Assembly (NCBI GenBank): GCA_029582155.1
Contig: CM055909.1
Span: 18,648,301 to 18,712,300 of the forward strand
Origin: Panopea generosa
Lineage: Eukaryota; Mollusca; Bivalvia; Adapedonta; Hiatellidae
DNA length: 64,000 nt
Reading direction: 5' to 3'
Position numbers and translations under genes: made by a program. The notes under the pieces were generated by a model. It was given only the letters and a program-made list of their open reading frames with translations. It ran no database searches and was not told the origin of the DNA. Shown here one piece after another: positions 1 through 11,226 of this stretch (position 1 is its first letter; the number at the start of each line of letters is the position of its first letter).

Positions 1-275
1 ACATTGTCACACCAAAACACACATATCTTCACCAAAACACCCACAACTTTACACCAAAACACCCACATCTTTACCAAACACCCACATCTTCGCACCAAAA
101 CACCCATACCTTCACTAAAAACACCAACATTATAACCAAAACAAATACATCTTCACCAAAACACCTACATCTTCACCAAAAACAACCACATATTAACCAA
201 AACACCTACATCTTCACCAAAAACAACCACATATTAACCAAAACACCTACATCTTCACCAAAAACAAAAAAAAAG
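1..275. repeat. ~20-bp tandem repeat (ACCAAAACACCTACATCTTC-like)
   Basis: About 13 degenerate units of roughly 20 bp. The unit is purine-poor on the plus strand and varies in length by 1-3 bases. The array enters from the left window edge and ends in a run of A at 262-274. No reading frame is maintained. Confidence 0.8.
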
Positions 276-590
276 GCCTGAAAGACCTGAGGGAAGGCTT
301 GCTACTTGAACAAATCCATTAACATTATGTTGGGTTATTGAAAAACTTGTTCCAAATTGTATACAATGTTATGTAATATGCACAAAAAAGTTGGACAGAG
401 GATGGATAATAGTCACTATAAATCATGACATTAGCCTCTTTGAAACACAACAAACATGACATACTTTTAACTTCGTGAGGGTCTATGAGTATATTGGCTA
501 TAGGTTTGACCACTCTAGACAAGGTTCTGGTCAATGCAGTAAAAACTAGAATAGTGTCCATGAGACACAGATGCCCCAGCTTTGTAACTA
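276..590. other. Unassigned single-copy-looking DNA
   Basis: AT-rich sequence. Short open frames on both strands overlap each other and show no recognisable domain or splice pattern. I see nothing else in it. Confidence 0.4.
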
Positions 591-660
591 CACTGTGGTC
601 CCGTTATAACGCGAATTCCGTTATAACGCGGTTTTTGCTTGGCTCCCATTTTTTCGGCGG
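591..660. mobile_element. Solo pogo/Tigger-like transposon end with paired CGTTATAACG palindromes
   Basis: After CACTGTGGTCC the perfect palindrome CGTTATAACG occurs at 602-611 and again at 619-628, 17 bp apart, each followed by CG. Repeated 'GTTATAACGCG' modules next to a CA(C/G)TG start are typical of pogo/Tigger-type termini. I found no matching inverted end nearby, so this is a solo end or a fragment. The family call is inference. Confidence 0.4.
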
Positions 661-1085
661 GGTGGAAAAGTCTTGATATAAAACTTGAAAATCTGCGCGA
701 ATGATCAAATGACAACCAAACAATAGATTGTCGCCATGTTTTGATCATCTTTTACTCACCAATTAGCCTTGATTACAACAAACTATTATTCTTGAATTCA
801 AACCAGAGCGTACATGGCGTATTTAGACTTTCCATTTTCAAAATAAGGACAAAGTTGATCATTTTTTGCACATTTACACAAATACACACCTTATCTAGAG
901 TGCTGCTATTTATGTATCTGTTTTTATCAATGAAAAGTAAATGTGCAGTGAGATATCAACAGAAATTGTGTGCTGTCAGTGTTTCATCGTTGGAGTTTTT
1001 GCTCTCTGTTTGATAGAAGACAAACTGCAATAAAATAAAACATTGAATGGCTAATTGTATAATACGCCTTCTGCTATGGCACTGC
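661..1085. other. Unassigned AT-rich DNA
   Basis: Contains a 90-codon open frame on the plus strand with a hydrophobic, low-complexity translation and no recognisable domain. It begins at TTG, not ATG. I do not consider it a gene. Confidence 0.4.
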
Positions 1086-1089
1086 CAGG

Positions 1090-3095
1090 TTTATTCTATC
1101 CCTCCCATTCATAACCCCCACTGACAGATGGGTTCTCTCCCTCCCATACACACCCACTGGCAGGTGTGTTCTCTCCCTCCCATACACTCCAATTTATAGG
1201 TGTGTTCTCTCCCTCCCATACAAACCCACTGACAGATGTGTTCTCTCCCTCCCATACACCCCCATTTATAGGTGTGTTATCTCCCTCCCATACATTCCCC
1301 ACTGACAGACTTGTTTTCTCCCTCCCATACACACCCACTGATAGAATGTGTTCTCTCCCTCCCATACATTCCCCACTGACAGACTTGTTTTCTCCCTCCC
1401 ATACACACCCACTGATAGAATGTGTTCTCTCCCTCCCATTCATTCCCCACTGACAGACATGTTTTCTCCCTCCCATACACACCCACTGACAGAATGTGTT
1501 ATCTTCCTCACATACAGATCCAAAGTCTCACTGGCAGTTGTATTCTCTCCCTCCTATAAACCCCCACTGACAGATGTGTTCTCTCCCTCACATGCAGATC
1601 CACAGACCCACTGACCTGTATTTTCTCCCTCCTATACATACAAACAGACAGATGTGTTCTCTCCATCACATACACCCCCACTGACAGATGTGTTCTCTCC
1701 CTCCCATACTGATCCACTGACAGGTGTGTTCTCTCCCTCCCATACACCCCCACTCCCTCTAATACAGATCCACTGACAGATGTGTTCTCTTCCTCATATA
1801 CAGATCCATAGACCCATTGACAAAGGTATTCTCTCCCTCCCATACACCCCCACTGACAGATGTATTCTCTCCCTCCCATATAACCCAATTGACAGATGTG
1901 TTCTCTCCCTCCCATACACCCCCACTGACAGATGTTTTCTCTCCCTCTCATACAGATCCACTGACAGGTGTGTTCTCTTCCACACATACAGATCCACAGA
2001 CCCACTGACAGATGTATTCTCTCCCTCCCATACACCCCCACTGACAAATGTATTTTCTTCCTCCCATAAACCCCTACTGACAGACGTGTTCTCCCCCTCA
2101 CACATACCTCCACTGACAGATGTGCTCTCTCCATCCCATACAGATCCACTGACAGACATGTTCTTTCCTTCCCATACACCCCAACTAATAGACCTGTTAA
2201 CTTCCTCCCATATACCCCCACAGACAGATATGTTCTATCCCTCCCATACACCCCCACTGACAGATGTATTCTCTCCCTCTCATATAACCCAATTGACAGA
2301 TATGTTCTCTCCCTCCCATACACCCCCACTGACAGACATGTTCTCTCCCTCTCATACAGATTCACTGACAGATGTGTTCTCTTCTTCTAATACAGATCCA
2401 CTGACAGATGTGTTTCCTTCCTCTCATACAGATCCACTGACAAATTTGTTCTCTCCTTCCCATACACCCCCATTGATGTGTGTGTTCTCTCCCTCCCATA
2501 CACCCCCATTGATATGTGTTCTCTCCCTCCCATACACCCCCACTGATATGTGTGTTCTCTCCCTCCCATACACCCCCACTGACAGACATGTTCTCCTTCT
2601 CCCATACACCCCCACTGATAGATGTGTTCTCTCCTTCACATAAACCCACACTGACAAGTTAAACACATTTTCTCCCTCCCATCCATCCCCACTGACAGAC
2701 GTGTTCTCTTCCTCCCATACATTCCCATTGATAGGTGTGTTCTCTCACTCCCATAATTTTCTCCTCCCATTTGTTACTCCACTTACAGACATTTCTTTTC
2801 CTCCCATACAACCCCACTATATATATAGAGAGAGAGGTATATTCTCTTCATTAAATTATTAACCCTGTAACAGGCATGTTCTCTTTCTCCCGTACACCCC
2901 TTCTGACAGGTTTGTTCTCTCACGTCCATAGTTTTCCCCTCCCATTTGTAGCCCACTTACAAACAAGTTTTCTTCCTCCCATACAGCCCCACTGAAAGAT
3001 ATATTCTCTTTGTCAAATTCATTACACCTGTGAAAGGTGTGTTCTCTCCCTCCCATACAACCCCACTGACAGGTGTTCTCTCTCTCCCAAACATC
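1090..3095. repeat. 36-bp minisatellite (~55 units)
   Basis: The unit is 36 bp, anchored by ACTGACAGATGTGTTCTCTC followed by CCTCCCATACACCCCC. Point variation is heavy (for example ATTTATAG for ACTGACAG). Units near 2750-3000 are more degenerate, and a TA/GA microsatellite at 2818-2835 interrupts the array. Because 36 is a multiple of three, the array gives long open frames on both strands with 12-residue repeats (VFSPSHTPPLTD on plus). Frames are broken by indels every few units and switch phase, so I read it as non-coding satellite. Confidence 0.9.
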
Positions 3096-3754
3096 ACCCA
3101 GTGTTCTTTATAAAGATATAATGAACAAGTACATAAGCATCATGGATATTTGATAGTGTTTCCCAAAGTTAGATCTCAAAATAAAAGGGACAGTGGCCTC
3201 AGAAAAGATATTCTACTTTATGCAGTACAAGAAACCAATCCTAGCTCTATGGATCTGATAGAAGTACAGTGCTCTCCTGATGACTGACGAAAAGTGAAAA
3301 TTACTCACTTACAGAGAATGTGAAACTGCCTGATGTGTATATATGTGATAGATACAGGAACATAGGTCGATCAACTTCCACAACACCAATAAACAATGGT
3401 GAACGTACAGATTGGCAGTGGGGGATCAGGTTGTTTATAAATATTTACAAGTAATAAGTCAAAGCTAATGGAAAATGCTTCCAGTGTCAATATTTACTAC
3501 AGTTTTTAACAAAATTGATACAATTGGCTTAATTGCAATAATAAATAATTAATTGTGGAATTACCAAAAGAATGCACCCTTATTTTCCATGTAGCTTGTT
3601 TTTGCACAATCAGAAATCATTCCCTGTTCTTATCATTAAATAACAGATTCCAATAAGGTTCTTTACCATGCTTCAAATAACCTTACCTTTCTAAATTGGA
3701 TGGTTTTTTAACACATCTAAGCTTATATAAGGCAAATCCAGTTTAAATGGCGCA
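3096..3754. other. Unassigned DNA
   Basis: AT-rich, no sizeable open frame and no repeat that I recognise. Confidence 0.4.
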
Positions 3755-3935
3755 GGAACACTTCTGAATGAATCTTAACCAAGAACCAGGTCTGTCCTTC
3801 CACATATCACTGGCAAACTTTCTCACATGAAATTTTTGGAGTGAGCGAGCAAAACTCGAACTTACAACCTAACCGATGAGAGGTAAGTGCTCTTGAGACA
3901 GAGCCATAGCCCACTCAGCCACACAGAACCCTTCT
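3755..3935 (-). mobile_element. SINE, tRNA-Leu-like head (family L), copy 1
   Basis: On the minus strand the head reads GTGGCTGAGTGGGCTATGG, then CTCAAGAGCACTTACCTCTC, then a T-loop-like GTTCGAG. It matches the better preserved copy at 48892. The body 'AAAATTTCATGTGAGAAAGT' follows. The tail is truncated relative to other copies. A SINE with pol III boxes fits better than a gene, since no acceptor stem can form. Confidence 0.7.
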
Positions 3936-4347
3936 AAATTGCTACACCATCATGTTTAACAGTTTTTGTATCAAATTATTTAAAAGGTGTTTAATTTATC
4001 ATTCTGTAAAGTAGTACAGCTGTACTGATAAAACACATGTGTAAAAAAAAAAATAGGATGAAATAAAAAAAACAATACCTTTTTATTGTTCTTCATGAAG
4101 AATAAATGTTATTGTAAGATTGCAGATTTTGAACAAACTCAACAGCTGTAATTTATGAATCAGGAACATTTCGAAATACTTTTATAACCTGGATATCAGC
4201 ACTTCAAATGGTATACACATTTGCCAGTTTTTCTGGTGGAAGAAATGAATGTTTCGATCTCAAACACACAGAAATCAGTGAAAAACTCGTTTTGAAGTGA
4301 AGTGTGAAGTGTTTTGAATTTTATAAAAAATAGCATTACATTGCTAA
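3936..4347. other. Unassigned AT-rich DNA
   Basis: Low-complexity A/T runs. No gene signal seen. Confidence 0.4.
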
Positions 4348-4410
4348 ATTGTAAGCTTGTCAGACTATCAATCGAGGGATCTTGAGTTCAAATCCTCGTC
4401 CGGCCAAATT
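4348..4410 (+). mobile_element. tRNA-Lys-like SINE head (family K), fragment
   Basis: Shares GTCAGACTATCAATC and the B-box-like GAGTTCAAATCCTCG with the family K SINEs at 8370, 32985 and 51001. The body that follows differs, so this is a head fused to another tail or an old diverged copy. Confidence 0.55.
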
Positions 4411-4644
4411 CTCTCTGTATGTAGAAGTTTTTCTTTACCCTCACAGCTTTGCTCTAGGCATTTTGGTGAGCATCACAAAGTCTCTCCGATGGTTAGTCAT
4501 GAACTTTGTCCTACAGTCATGAATCTCCCACCTATAAACATGTGGGGGAGAAGTCAGTGATTTGCAGTGATAAGATGTGCCTAGAACTGTTTAATTTAAA
4601 CTTATTTAGTTAACTTTCGATTGCAAAACAAGTTATTACAACTT

Positions 4645-4790
4645 GTACAATTCAAACTCAAAGTCTTCGTGGGTAGAACCAGTAATAAGAATATGTGGGA
4701 AAAGTATCGTGCTAAAGGTAAACCACCTACTGAATCCCCAAGATGGATGATAAAGTTACTGCAATCATCACTAATTGGCATTATATCACT
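4645..4790 (-). repeat. Dispersed repeat fragment (family D)
   Basis: The stretch AAAGTCTTCGTGGGTAGAAC and what follows matches 9207-9270 (CTTCCTGGGTAGAG...CATATGTGG) and a short piece at 37384-37420. This marks a dispersed family seen three times in the window. Confidence 0.5.
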
Positions 4791-7195
4791 AAAATACTCT
4801 TGAAAACAGCAAAACAAAATAAATATACACATGGGACTGTACTTTGTATGTTATTATGATTACAAACAACTGGTTGGGACAATATACAGTGAGGTATTTA
4901 TAACCAATACTGTTTGTCACATTAATTGCCAGTACTACAACACCCATAACCAATTCAGAAGTATAGTTTTCAACCAAACACTGAGATATCAAAACGTAAT
5001 GAAAACAAAATGAACTAACCTGATATCAGGTAAAGTCTACCTTGACAAAAATATGTCAATTTTTCTACGAGGAAGTTGTTTATTCCAGATAAACCTAATC
5101 TATTCACAAAATCCCATTTAGAACATTGAACATCCTTGTCGTGTTACTGTATTTATAACTTTAACCATCCTTATTGTGTTCCAGTATGGCTAACATTAAA
5201 GGGAGTATAACACTAACAGGAAAAAAAATCCATAAATATCTTAAAAATAGCCCAAGTTAGGGAATCACTTTTCAATATATTATCTTGGTATGTTTAAACA
5301 GATATCCTTTTGGCAACCTGGGGTCAATGTGTATATATTAAAGGCATGATATATTGGTAAAAAAAAGGTTTTAATCCAATTTTGAAATTTTGAACAATCC
5401 TGATATAAACTCCTTTTAAGCACCTTTTCAGTGTTCCAATATGTTCATATTGTCAACCCTGTCATTAAGTTACATGTATATAAACTGGCAAGATAACTGG
5501 TGTGCGCTATTAATATTCTTAATATAAATCAATTGGAATATTCTAGACGGCTCAGTGATCTAGTTAACATACGTAAGATATGGTTATACACGTTATTAAA
5601 CATACTGGTACTCAAGGCAGTAAAATTATACCACAACAATAAGGGCCTTATAGAAGGTTTATTTTAAACATTGAATTTTTTACACTATTAAAATAGAGTA
5701 TACAGTGTTTACATCCTTATCTAGAGAAGAGATGTAACTGTATACTGACTTATAATTTTCAATGTTTGTTTACTTTTTAAAATGTTGTACATTAATACAG
5801 GCCATGGCGGTATCAATTCATGATTGATTGACTGAACTAGATTCTATTAGACAGTGCATCGTTTGTCTGTTTTTAGGGCTCAGTTTTCCCCCTGCCCTGA
5901 AATATACTTTTTCATCTAATTTTACTGAAAGTCTTCCCCTCCACCCCCTAAAAAACACTTCATTATTTTGTAATTACACTTATTAAGTTATTAGGATGAA
6001 TTTTCTGGTTAAAGAAACTAAGGAAACCTGCGACTGGTTAAACTAATGTCCCCTTTTTTTCATGTATTATGAGTTTTTCTACATATTAACCACAGATACA
6101 ACACAACACAAAACCCCCCCCCTCAGAGGGCTCTCCCAGTCCCATTCCCAGAGAGGGCCCTGTTAGAGCATATTTCATTCATTTGTTACCATATATTATT
6201 CTTATTAAAACAACCTGTGGGTTAGAATAAGATCATTGTTGATATCTGTAGAAGTATACTTCAAATGGGTGAAAAGTTTATTATATGATCAAGTGAATAA
6301 CATAAATACTGTAGCTCATGCATGTTTTAAGAAGTGACAAACTGAGTATTGGACAGAACAACTAGCACTCCGCTCACTGGACAAGTGACATTGTTTGTCC
6401 ATGTAAATACAATGTAGCGTTTGTTTGTCCGCGGAAAATGGTGGAATAGCAACCTATATCGATCGCTGATGGGATTATCGACTTGTTTGATTGACAACCC
6501 AATCATTTTGACTGATGAAACTCTGCATTTCTGCAGGTATCAAGGTTCTAGGTTCATCGTTTATATTCATTTGTTTATATTTAGTTTGGTTGCAAAGTAG
6601 GCTCAAATCTTATATGGATTACTCTCTAGTTGGCTTCCTGGATATTGAACTGGGGCAAGCCTACAAACTCTAGCTTGAGCTGCCAACTCTCTATCCACTC
6701 TACTACAGCAACACTCCTGTTTTTCTTTTTTAGATCTTCATGTTATTTTTTTTCTGTACAAGGGGGGATGAACCGGGAATCTTTCTCCCTTTAGGCATTA
6801 CGTAATTTGTTATGTGTTGTTACATCGTAAAACCCAAATTCGTTCTTATTAAAAACAATATGCAATATTTTAACAAGACTGGTCGTCAATATGAGCTATT
6901 TTACTTAAATGTTCTCCAGTTTGAAACTTTCAAACCCTAAGCAATAACAGTTATCATAATAATAACTAAACCACATTATAACAACAATATTTTCAGTAAA
7001 CACCACTTTTAAATCAAGCCGCTTCATAACAGAATAGCTTCATCATAACGCAAGAAGAAATACGACATAATTATGCCACACAACACTGTCTATCCATCTA
7101 ACATCAGGTTATAAATACATCCAGCATACAAAACAATCAGTTAAAGAAGAAACTATCCATCATGTCAGAAATCAAGTTAACCCTAGCAATTCAAC
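4791..7195. other. Long stretch without a recognisable gene
   Basis: AT-rich DNA. Open frames are short and overlap on both strands. The segment near 6640-6720, read on the minus strand, has a weak tRNA-like look (GTAGTAGAGTGGATAGAGAG), similar to 34570-34640. It may be a decayed SINE head. Nothing else is supported. Confidence 0.4.
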
Positions 7196-7199
7196 AGAT

Positions 7200-8190
7200 G
7201 TGAGCTTTTACACTACTTGGCTACCATGATTTTTTTATACTACTATGATTTTACAATACTTGTACCATTAATTTACAATACTTGGCTGTCATGAATTTAC
7301 AATACTTGGCTACCGTGATTTTACAATATTTGGCTACCATGAATTTAAAATACTACCATTTATTTACAATACTTGGCTACCGTGAATTTAAATATTTGGC
7401 TATCATGGATTTAAAATACAACCATTTATTTACAATACTTGGCTACCATGAATTTACAATATTTGGCTACCATGTATTTAAAATACTACCATTAATTCAC
7501 AATACTTGGCAACCATGAATTTTAAATACTTGACCACCATGAATTTAAAATACTTCACTACCATGAATTTACAATACTTGGCTATCATGAAATTAAAATA
7601 CCACCATGAATTTACAATATCACCATGAAATTACAATTAACCACCATAGATTTACAATATTTGGCTGCCATTAATTTAAAATACTACCATTATTTTACAA
7701 TACTTGGCTACCATGAATTTACAAAACTTGGCTACCATGAATTTACAAAACTTGGCTACCATGAAATTACAATTTCATCATGAATTTATAATACCACCAT
7801 GAAATTACAAAACCACAATGGATTTACAATATCACCATGAATTTACAATACCACCATGATTTTACAATACTACCATTAATGGCTACCATGAATTTAAAAT
7901 ACTACGTTTAATTTACAATACTTGACTACAATGAATTTACAATACTTGGCTACCATGAATTTACAATATTTGACCATCATGAAATTACAATACCACCATG
8001 AATTTACAACATTTGACCACCATGAAATTACAATACCACCATGGATTTACAATATTATCATTAATTTACAATTCTTAGCTACCATGAATGAAAACACTTG
8101 GCTACGATGAATTTACAATACTTGGCTACAATGAATTTACAATACTTGGCTACCACGAATTTAACATACTTGGCTACAATGAAATTCCAA
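7200..8190. repeat. Degenerate short tandem array (ACCATGAATTTACAATACTT)
   Basis: Built from the word 'ATTTACAATACTTGGCTACC' and shorter 'AATTACAATACCACCATG' variants, with unit length varying from about 18 to 24 bp. Variation in length as well as sequence suggests an old array. No coding frame persists. Confidence 0.85.
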
Positions 8191-9137
8191 TTGCAACTAA
8201 AGAAGATAAGGTCCGGACAGCAGCGGACAGACAGATGGAGCTGTGACCTTGACCTTTGATGAACAGAACCAAGTCAGTCGCATGACACATCGTCTTGTTC
8301 TAGTGAACATTTGTGCCAAATTATTTAAAATTCCAATCACAACTAAAGAAGATACTGTCGGGACAAGAGATTGATTGATTGATTGAATATTTAGCGTCAT
8401 TTTTATGCCATCGAGGGCTAACAGACGATCAGTTAACCTAACCACTGTTTCCTGGGATTAACCAGTACTCGAGCACACCCCATCTCCGCAAGTAACTGAT
8501 AACTTTCCCACTTGAATCAGTGGTGAGAGACGAATGATAATGAGACTCAATGTCGTATATCAATCATCACGGAGACCGTTGCCGGGCGGGGGATTCGAAC
8601 TCACGACCCCTGGATTGATAGTCAGACGCGTAACTGACTGAGCTAATCGGGCCCGGCAACGGGACAAGAGGAAACACAGTGTATACATTGGATTGTCAAA
8701 CACTTGATCTTGAGTTATGACCTTAACCTTTGAGGAACAGACCAAAGTCATTTGCATGACACACCATCTTGTCCTAGTGAACATTTGTGCAAAGTTATTT
8801 AAAATTCCAATCACAACTAAACAAGATACGGTCCAGACAAGAGAAAACACAATGATATTGTATACACTCGATTTTCAAACACTTGACCTTGAGATATGAC
8901 CTTGATCTTTGACGAACAGACCCAAGTCTTTCGCATGACACATTGTCTTGTCCTAATGAACATTTGTGCTCAGTTATTCAAAATTCCAATCACAACTAAA
9001 GAAGATCCAGTCCAGACAAGAGGAAACAATGTGTATACATTTGATTTCCAAACACTTGACCTAGACCTTTGACAAACAGGCCCAAGTCATTGGCATGACA
9101 CATCATCTTGTCCTAATGAACATTTGTGCTAAGTTAT
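8183..9137 (-). repeat. ~178-bp tandem-dispersed repeat, about 4 monomers, split by a SINE
   Basis: The monomer carries GACCTTGACCTTTGATGAAC, GCATGACACATCGTCTTGT and CATTTGTGCCAAATTATT. Landmark CATTTGTGC falls at 8308, 8782, 8961 and 9121. After removing the 301-bp insertion at 8370-8670 the spacing is 173, 179 and 160 bp. Related monomers on the other strand occur at 41840-42600. Confidence 0.8.
8370..8659 (-). mobile_element. Full-length SINE, tRNA-Lys-like head (family K), with 11-bp target duplication
   Basis: Read on the minus strand it starts GCCGGGCCCGATTAGCTCAG, has GTCTGACTATCAATCC in the anticodon-arm region and the B box GAGTTCGAATCCC, then a ~200-bp body. It ends in a (TCAA)n-type tail, seen as ATTGATTGATTGATTG at 8370 on plus. 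The direct repeat CGGGACAAGAG flanks it exactly (8359-8369 and 8660-8670). This is the best-delimited SINE in the window and likely the most recent. Confidence 0.9.
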
Positions 9138-9340
9138 AGCCCATTTCTATATCCTCCTGCTCCACTGTACGAGCCGTGGCAGGGGATAAAACATAAGACA
9201 AATTACGCTTGAAGACTTCCTGGGTAGAGTCAGAACTAAGCATATGTGGATAAAGTGTCTTGCTCAAGGACACTACACATAGCCGTGGTGGAGGATCGAA
9301 CAGACTGTACCACATGATCCACATACACCAAGGTAAGTGA
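9138..9340 (-). repeat. Dispersed repeat family D, longer copy
   Basis: Contains CTTCCTGGGTAGAG, TGTCTTGCTCAAGGACAC and GCCGTGGTGGAGGATCGAAC. The last is a B-box-like sequence on the minus strand (GTTCGATCC). Fragments recur at 4645-4790, 37384-37420 and 43295-43368. Confidence 0.55.
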
Positions 9341-9409
9341 GGCGCATAAGCATTTATAAATTGATAAAACATATCTACTATTACTAAATTTTTTTGGAGG
9401 GTTTAATGC

Positions 9410-9625
9410 TATTTTCAGCACATTTCAGGTTATACATGGCATAACCCAAGTTTTATTGGTGGAGGAAAACCTCAGAATAAATATGAGTAGAACCACTGTC
9501 CTGTCCCAATAACTGGTAAACTTACTCACATAAAGTTTTTGAAGCGAGTGGGACCCAAACCTATGACCTAGCAGTGAGGTGTGTAATCTTGCATTGGCAC
9601 CTCAGATCACTCAGCCATGGAAAAC
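9410..9625 (-). mobile_element. SINE family L, copy 2
   Basis: Minus-strand copy with the tRNA-Leu-like head at 9541-9622 and a tail ending near ATGTATAACCTGAAATGTGC. It aligns through its length with 12771-12991 and with the plus-strand copy at 48892-49117. Diverged: the anticodon-loop region no longer reads CTCAAG. Confidence 0.75.
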
Positions 9626-9857
9626 CCTCAATAATATCATATGGCTGCAGCCAATAAAAACAATTAAAACTTAAATATCCAAACACCTTTGCTCATGAAC
9701 TGTTTTTCATAAGTAATGTAAATAAACAAATTAAATACTTAAATACATCCGTTGAATTAACATCAGTCTCATATAAAAAAATGTTTTGGTTTTTGCTTCT
9801 TAAATATAAAATTATATATAAATAGTAAGACTGTGCTAGAAATTTTACAACTAATTT
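9626..9857. other. Unassigned AT-rich DNA
   Basis: No gene or recognisable repeat seen in this short spacer between two SINEs. Confidence 0.4.
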
Positions 9858-10172
9858 AGACCGTGGCGTGGTCTAGTGGTAGGGAATCCGCCTCACATGC
9901 AGAAGGTTGTGGGTTCAATCCCTGGCCGGGTCATACCAAAGACTTATGGTACTAGAAGCTTCCTCGCTTGACACTCAGCATTAAGAGGAGAGTCCTAGAT
10001 CTGGTCGACCCGGTGTCAGTATAATGTGACTGGGTGGGGTATCATACCATATGTCTGCGGCATGATACTCCAGTGTGACAGCGCTTAGAATACTGTCTCA
10101 AGTAGACACCGTCGCGATATGACTGAAAAGTTGTTGAAAGCGACACTAAACACCATACAACAACATACTTAT
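9858..10172 (+). mobile_element. SINE, tRNA-Ala/Val-like head (family A), full length
   Basis: The head GTGGTCTAGTGGTAGGGAAT and B box GGGTTCAATCCC are followed by a body with GACCCGGTGTCAGTATAATG and GTAGACACCGTCGCGATATG. The 3' end is AAACACCATACAACAACAT. The loop CTCACAT reads CAC here but CTCGCAT (CGC) in the copy at 44946. Other copies are at 39366 (minus, nested) and 41740 (fragment). Confidence 0.85.
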
Positions 10173-11149
10173 ATATCATGTATATCACGAGTTTGAATTT
10201 AAAGGATTGGACATTTGCAATCTAATTACAGCCATTTATATAGGACAATTAATTTGGACATGTTCAAAATGTCAACAAATATATATTATATACTCAGGCG
10301 TTGAAAACAAAATATCTGTAAGACAAAAAAAGCACATAAAAAAACCTACATTTTATAACAAATTCAATGGTAGATAATCTCCAGACAGTTTTTTTTCACC
10401 ACTTAAGTTGTGCTTGCAATTCCATGTTATTTCCCCTGACAAATACAATAATGTAAACTCCCATAAAAAAAAAACACATTCATGAACTCTAAATATTAAG
10501 TCAAAATTTACAAAGAAAACTCCCACCAACATTAACATTTACTTAAGATCAACAGCAACTTAATCAAAACACGAATCATCAAAATCGTTTAATCATCCAT
10601 CGTAGAAACAAAATATATCAAGAGAAGAACCACCGTGCCAGAAAGAGAATTAACTCCGAATATTCTGATAGAATGGCGAAAAAATAAATAAAAGAATAAA
10701 ATTCTTTACACATTACCTTGTTGGGGACAGAGTCCCTGACGTCCACTAGAAAAAGTACATACAAAAGGGTTATCCTGAACTAAATGACAGAGAGGTCAGG
10801 TATACACTGCATAGTTTGGCTACTGATTCTGACTGCCTAATTTAGCAGAGCCCTGACTCACCATCCAGGTATATAACTGTACAGATGGTGCTGCACTGAA
10901 CACAAGTTGTATCTCTCACTGTGTAGACATACTACAGGCAAACACTGTTTACAGCCACTGGTGAAAGTAATCACAAACTTATACTGTAGACATGCCACAG
11001 GGAAACACACTGTTTACACAGATGAAAGTATTGTACATAAGAATTTACCTGGCATTCATTAATCTTCTCCAATATGTTCGGATGTTTTCATTATTTTAAG
11101 CGATAATTACATGGGCAAAATATTTATATTAACATTACCAATAAAATCA
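10173..11149. other. AT-rich DNA with a small dispersed repeat near 10920-11030
   Basis: Holds two copies of a ~60-bp word around GTAGACATGCCACAGGGAAA and ACACTGTTTACA (about 10923 and 10985). The same word returns twice at 13740-13815. Otherwise I see no gene. Confidence 0.45.
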
Positions 11150-11226
11150 ACCACTTACCCGGTAGCATAGTGGTAAGATGTCAGACTCCTACATCAGATA
11201 CCATAGGTTCGAATCTAGTTACGTAC
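11150..11226 (+). other. tRNA-like relic
   Basis: TAGCATAGTGGTAAGATGTC resembles a D-arm/A-box and TAGGTTCGAATCTAG a T-arm/B-box, at tRNA-like spacing, with CTCCTAC at the anticodon-loop position. The ends do not pair as an acceptor stem. It is a tRNA pseudogene or an isolated SINE head. Confidence 0.35.

Noticed and set aside
8580-8659. Genuine tRNA-Lys gene
   Set aside because: Flanked by a target duplication together with a 200-bp body. It is a SINE head.
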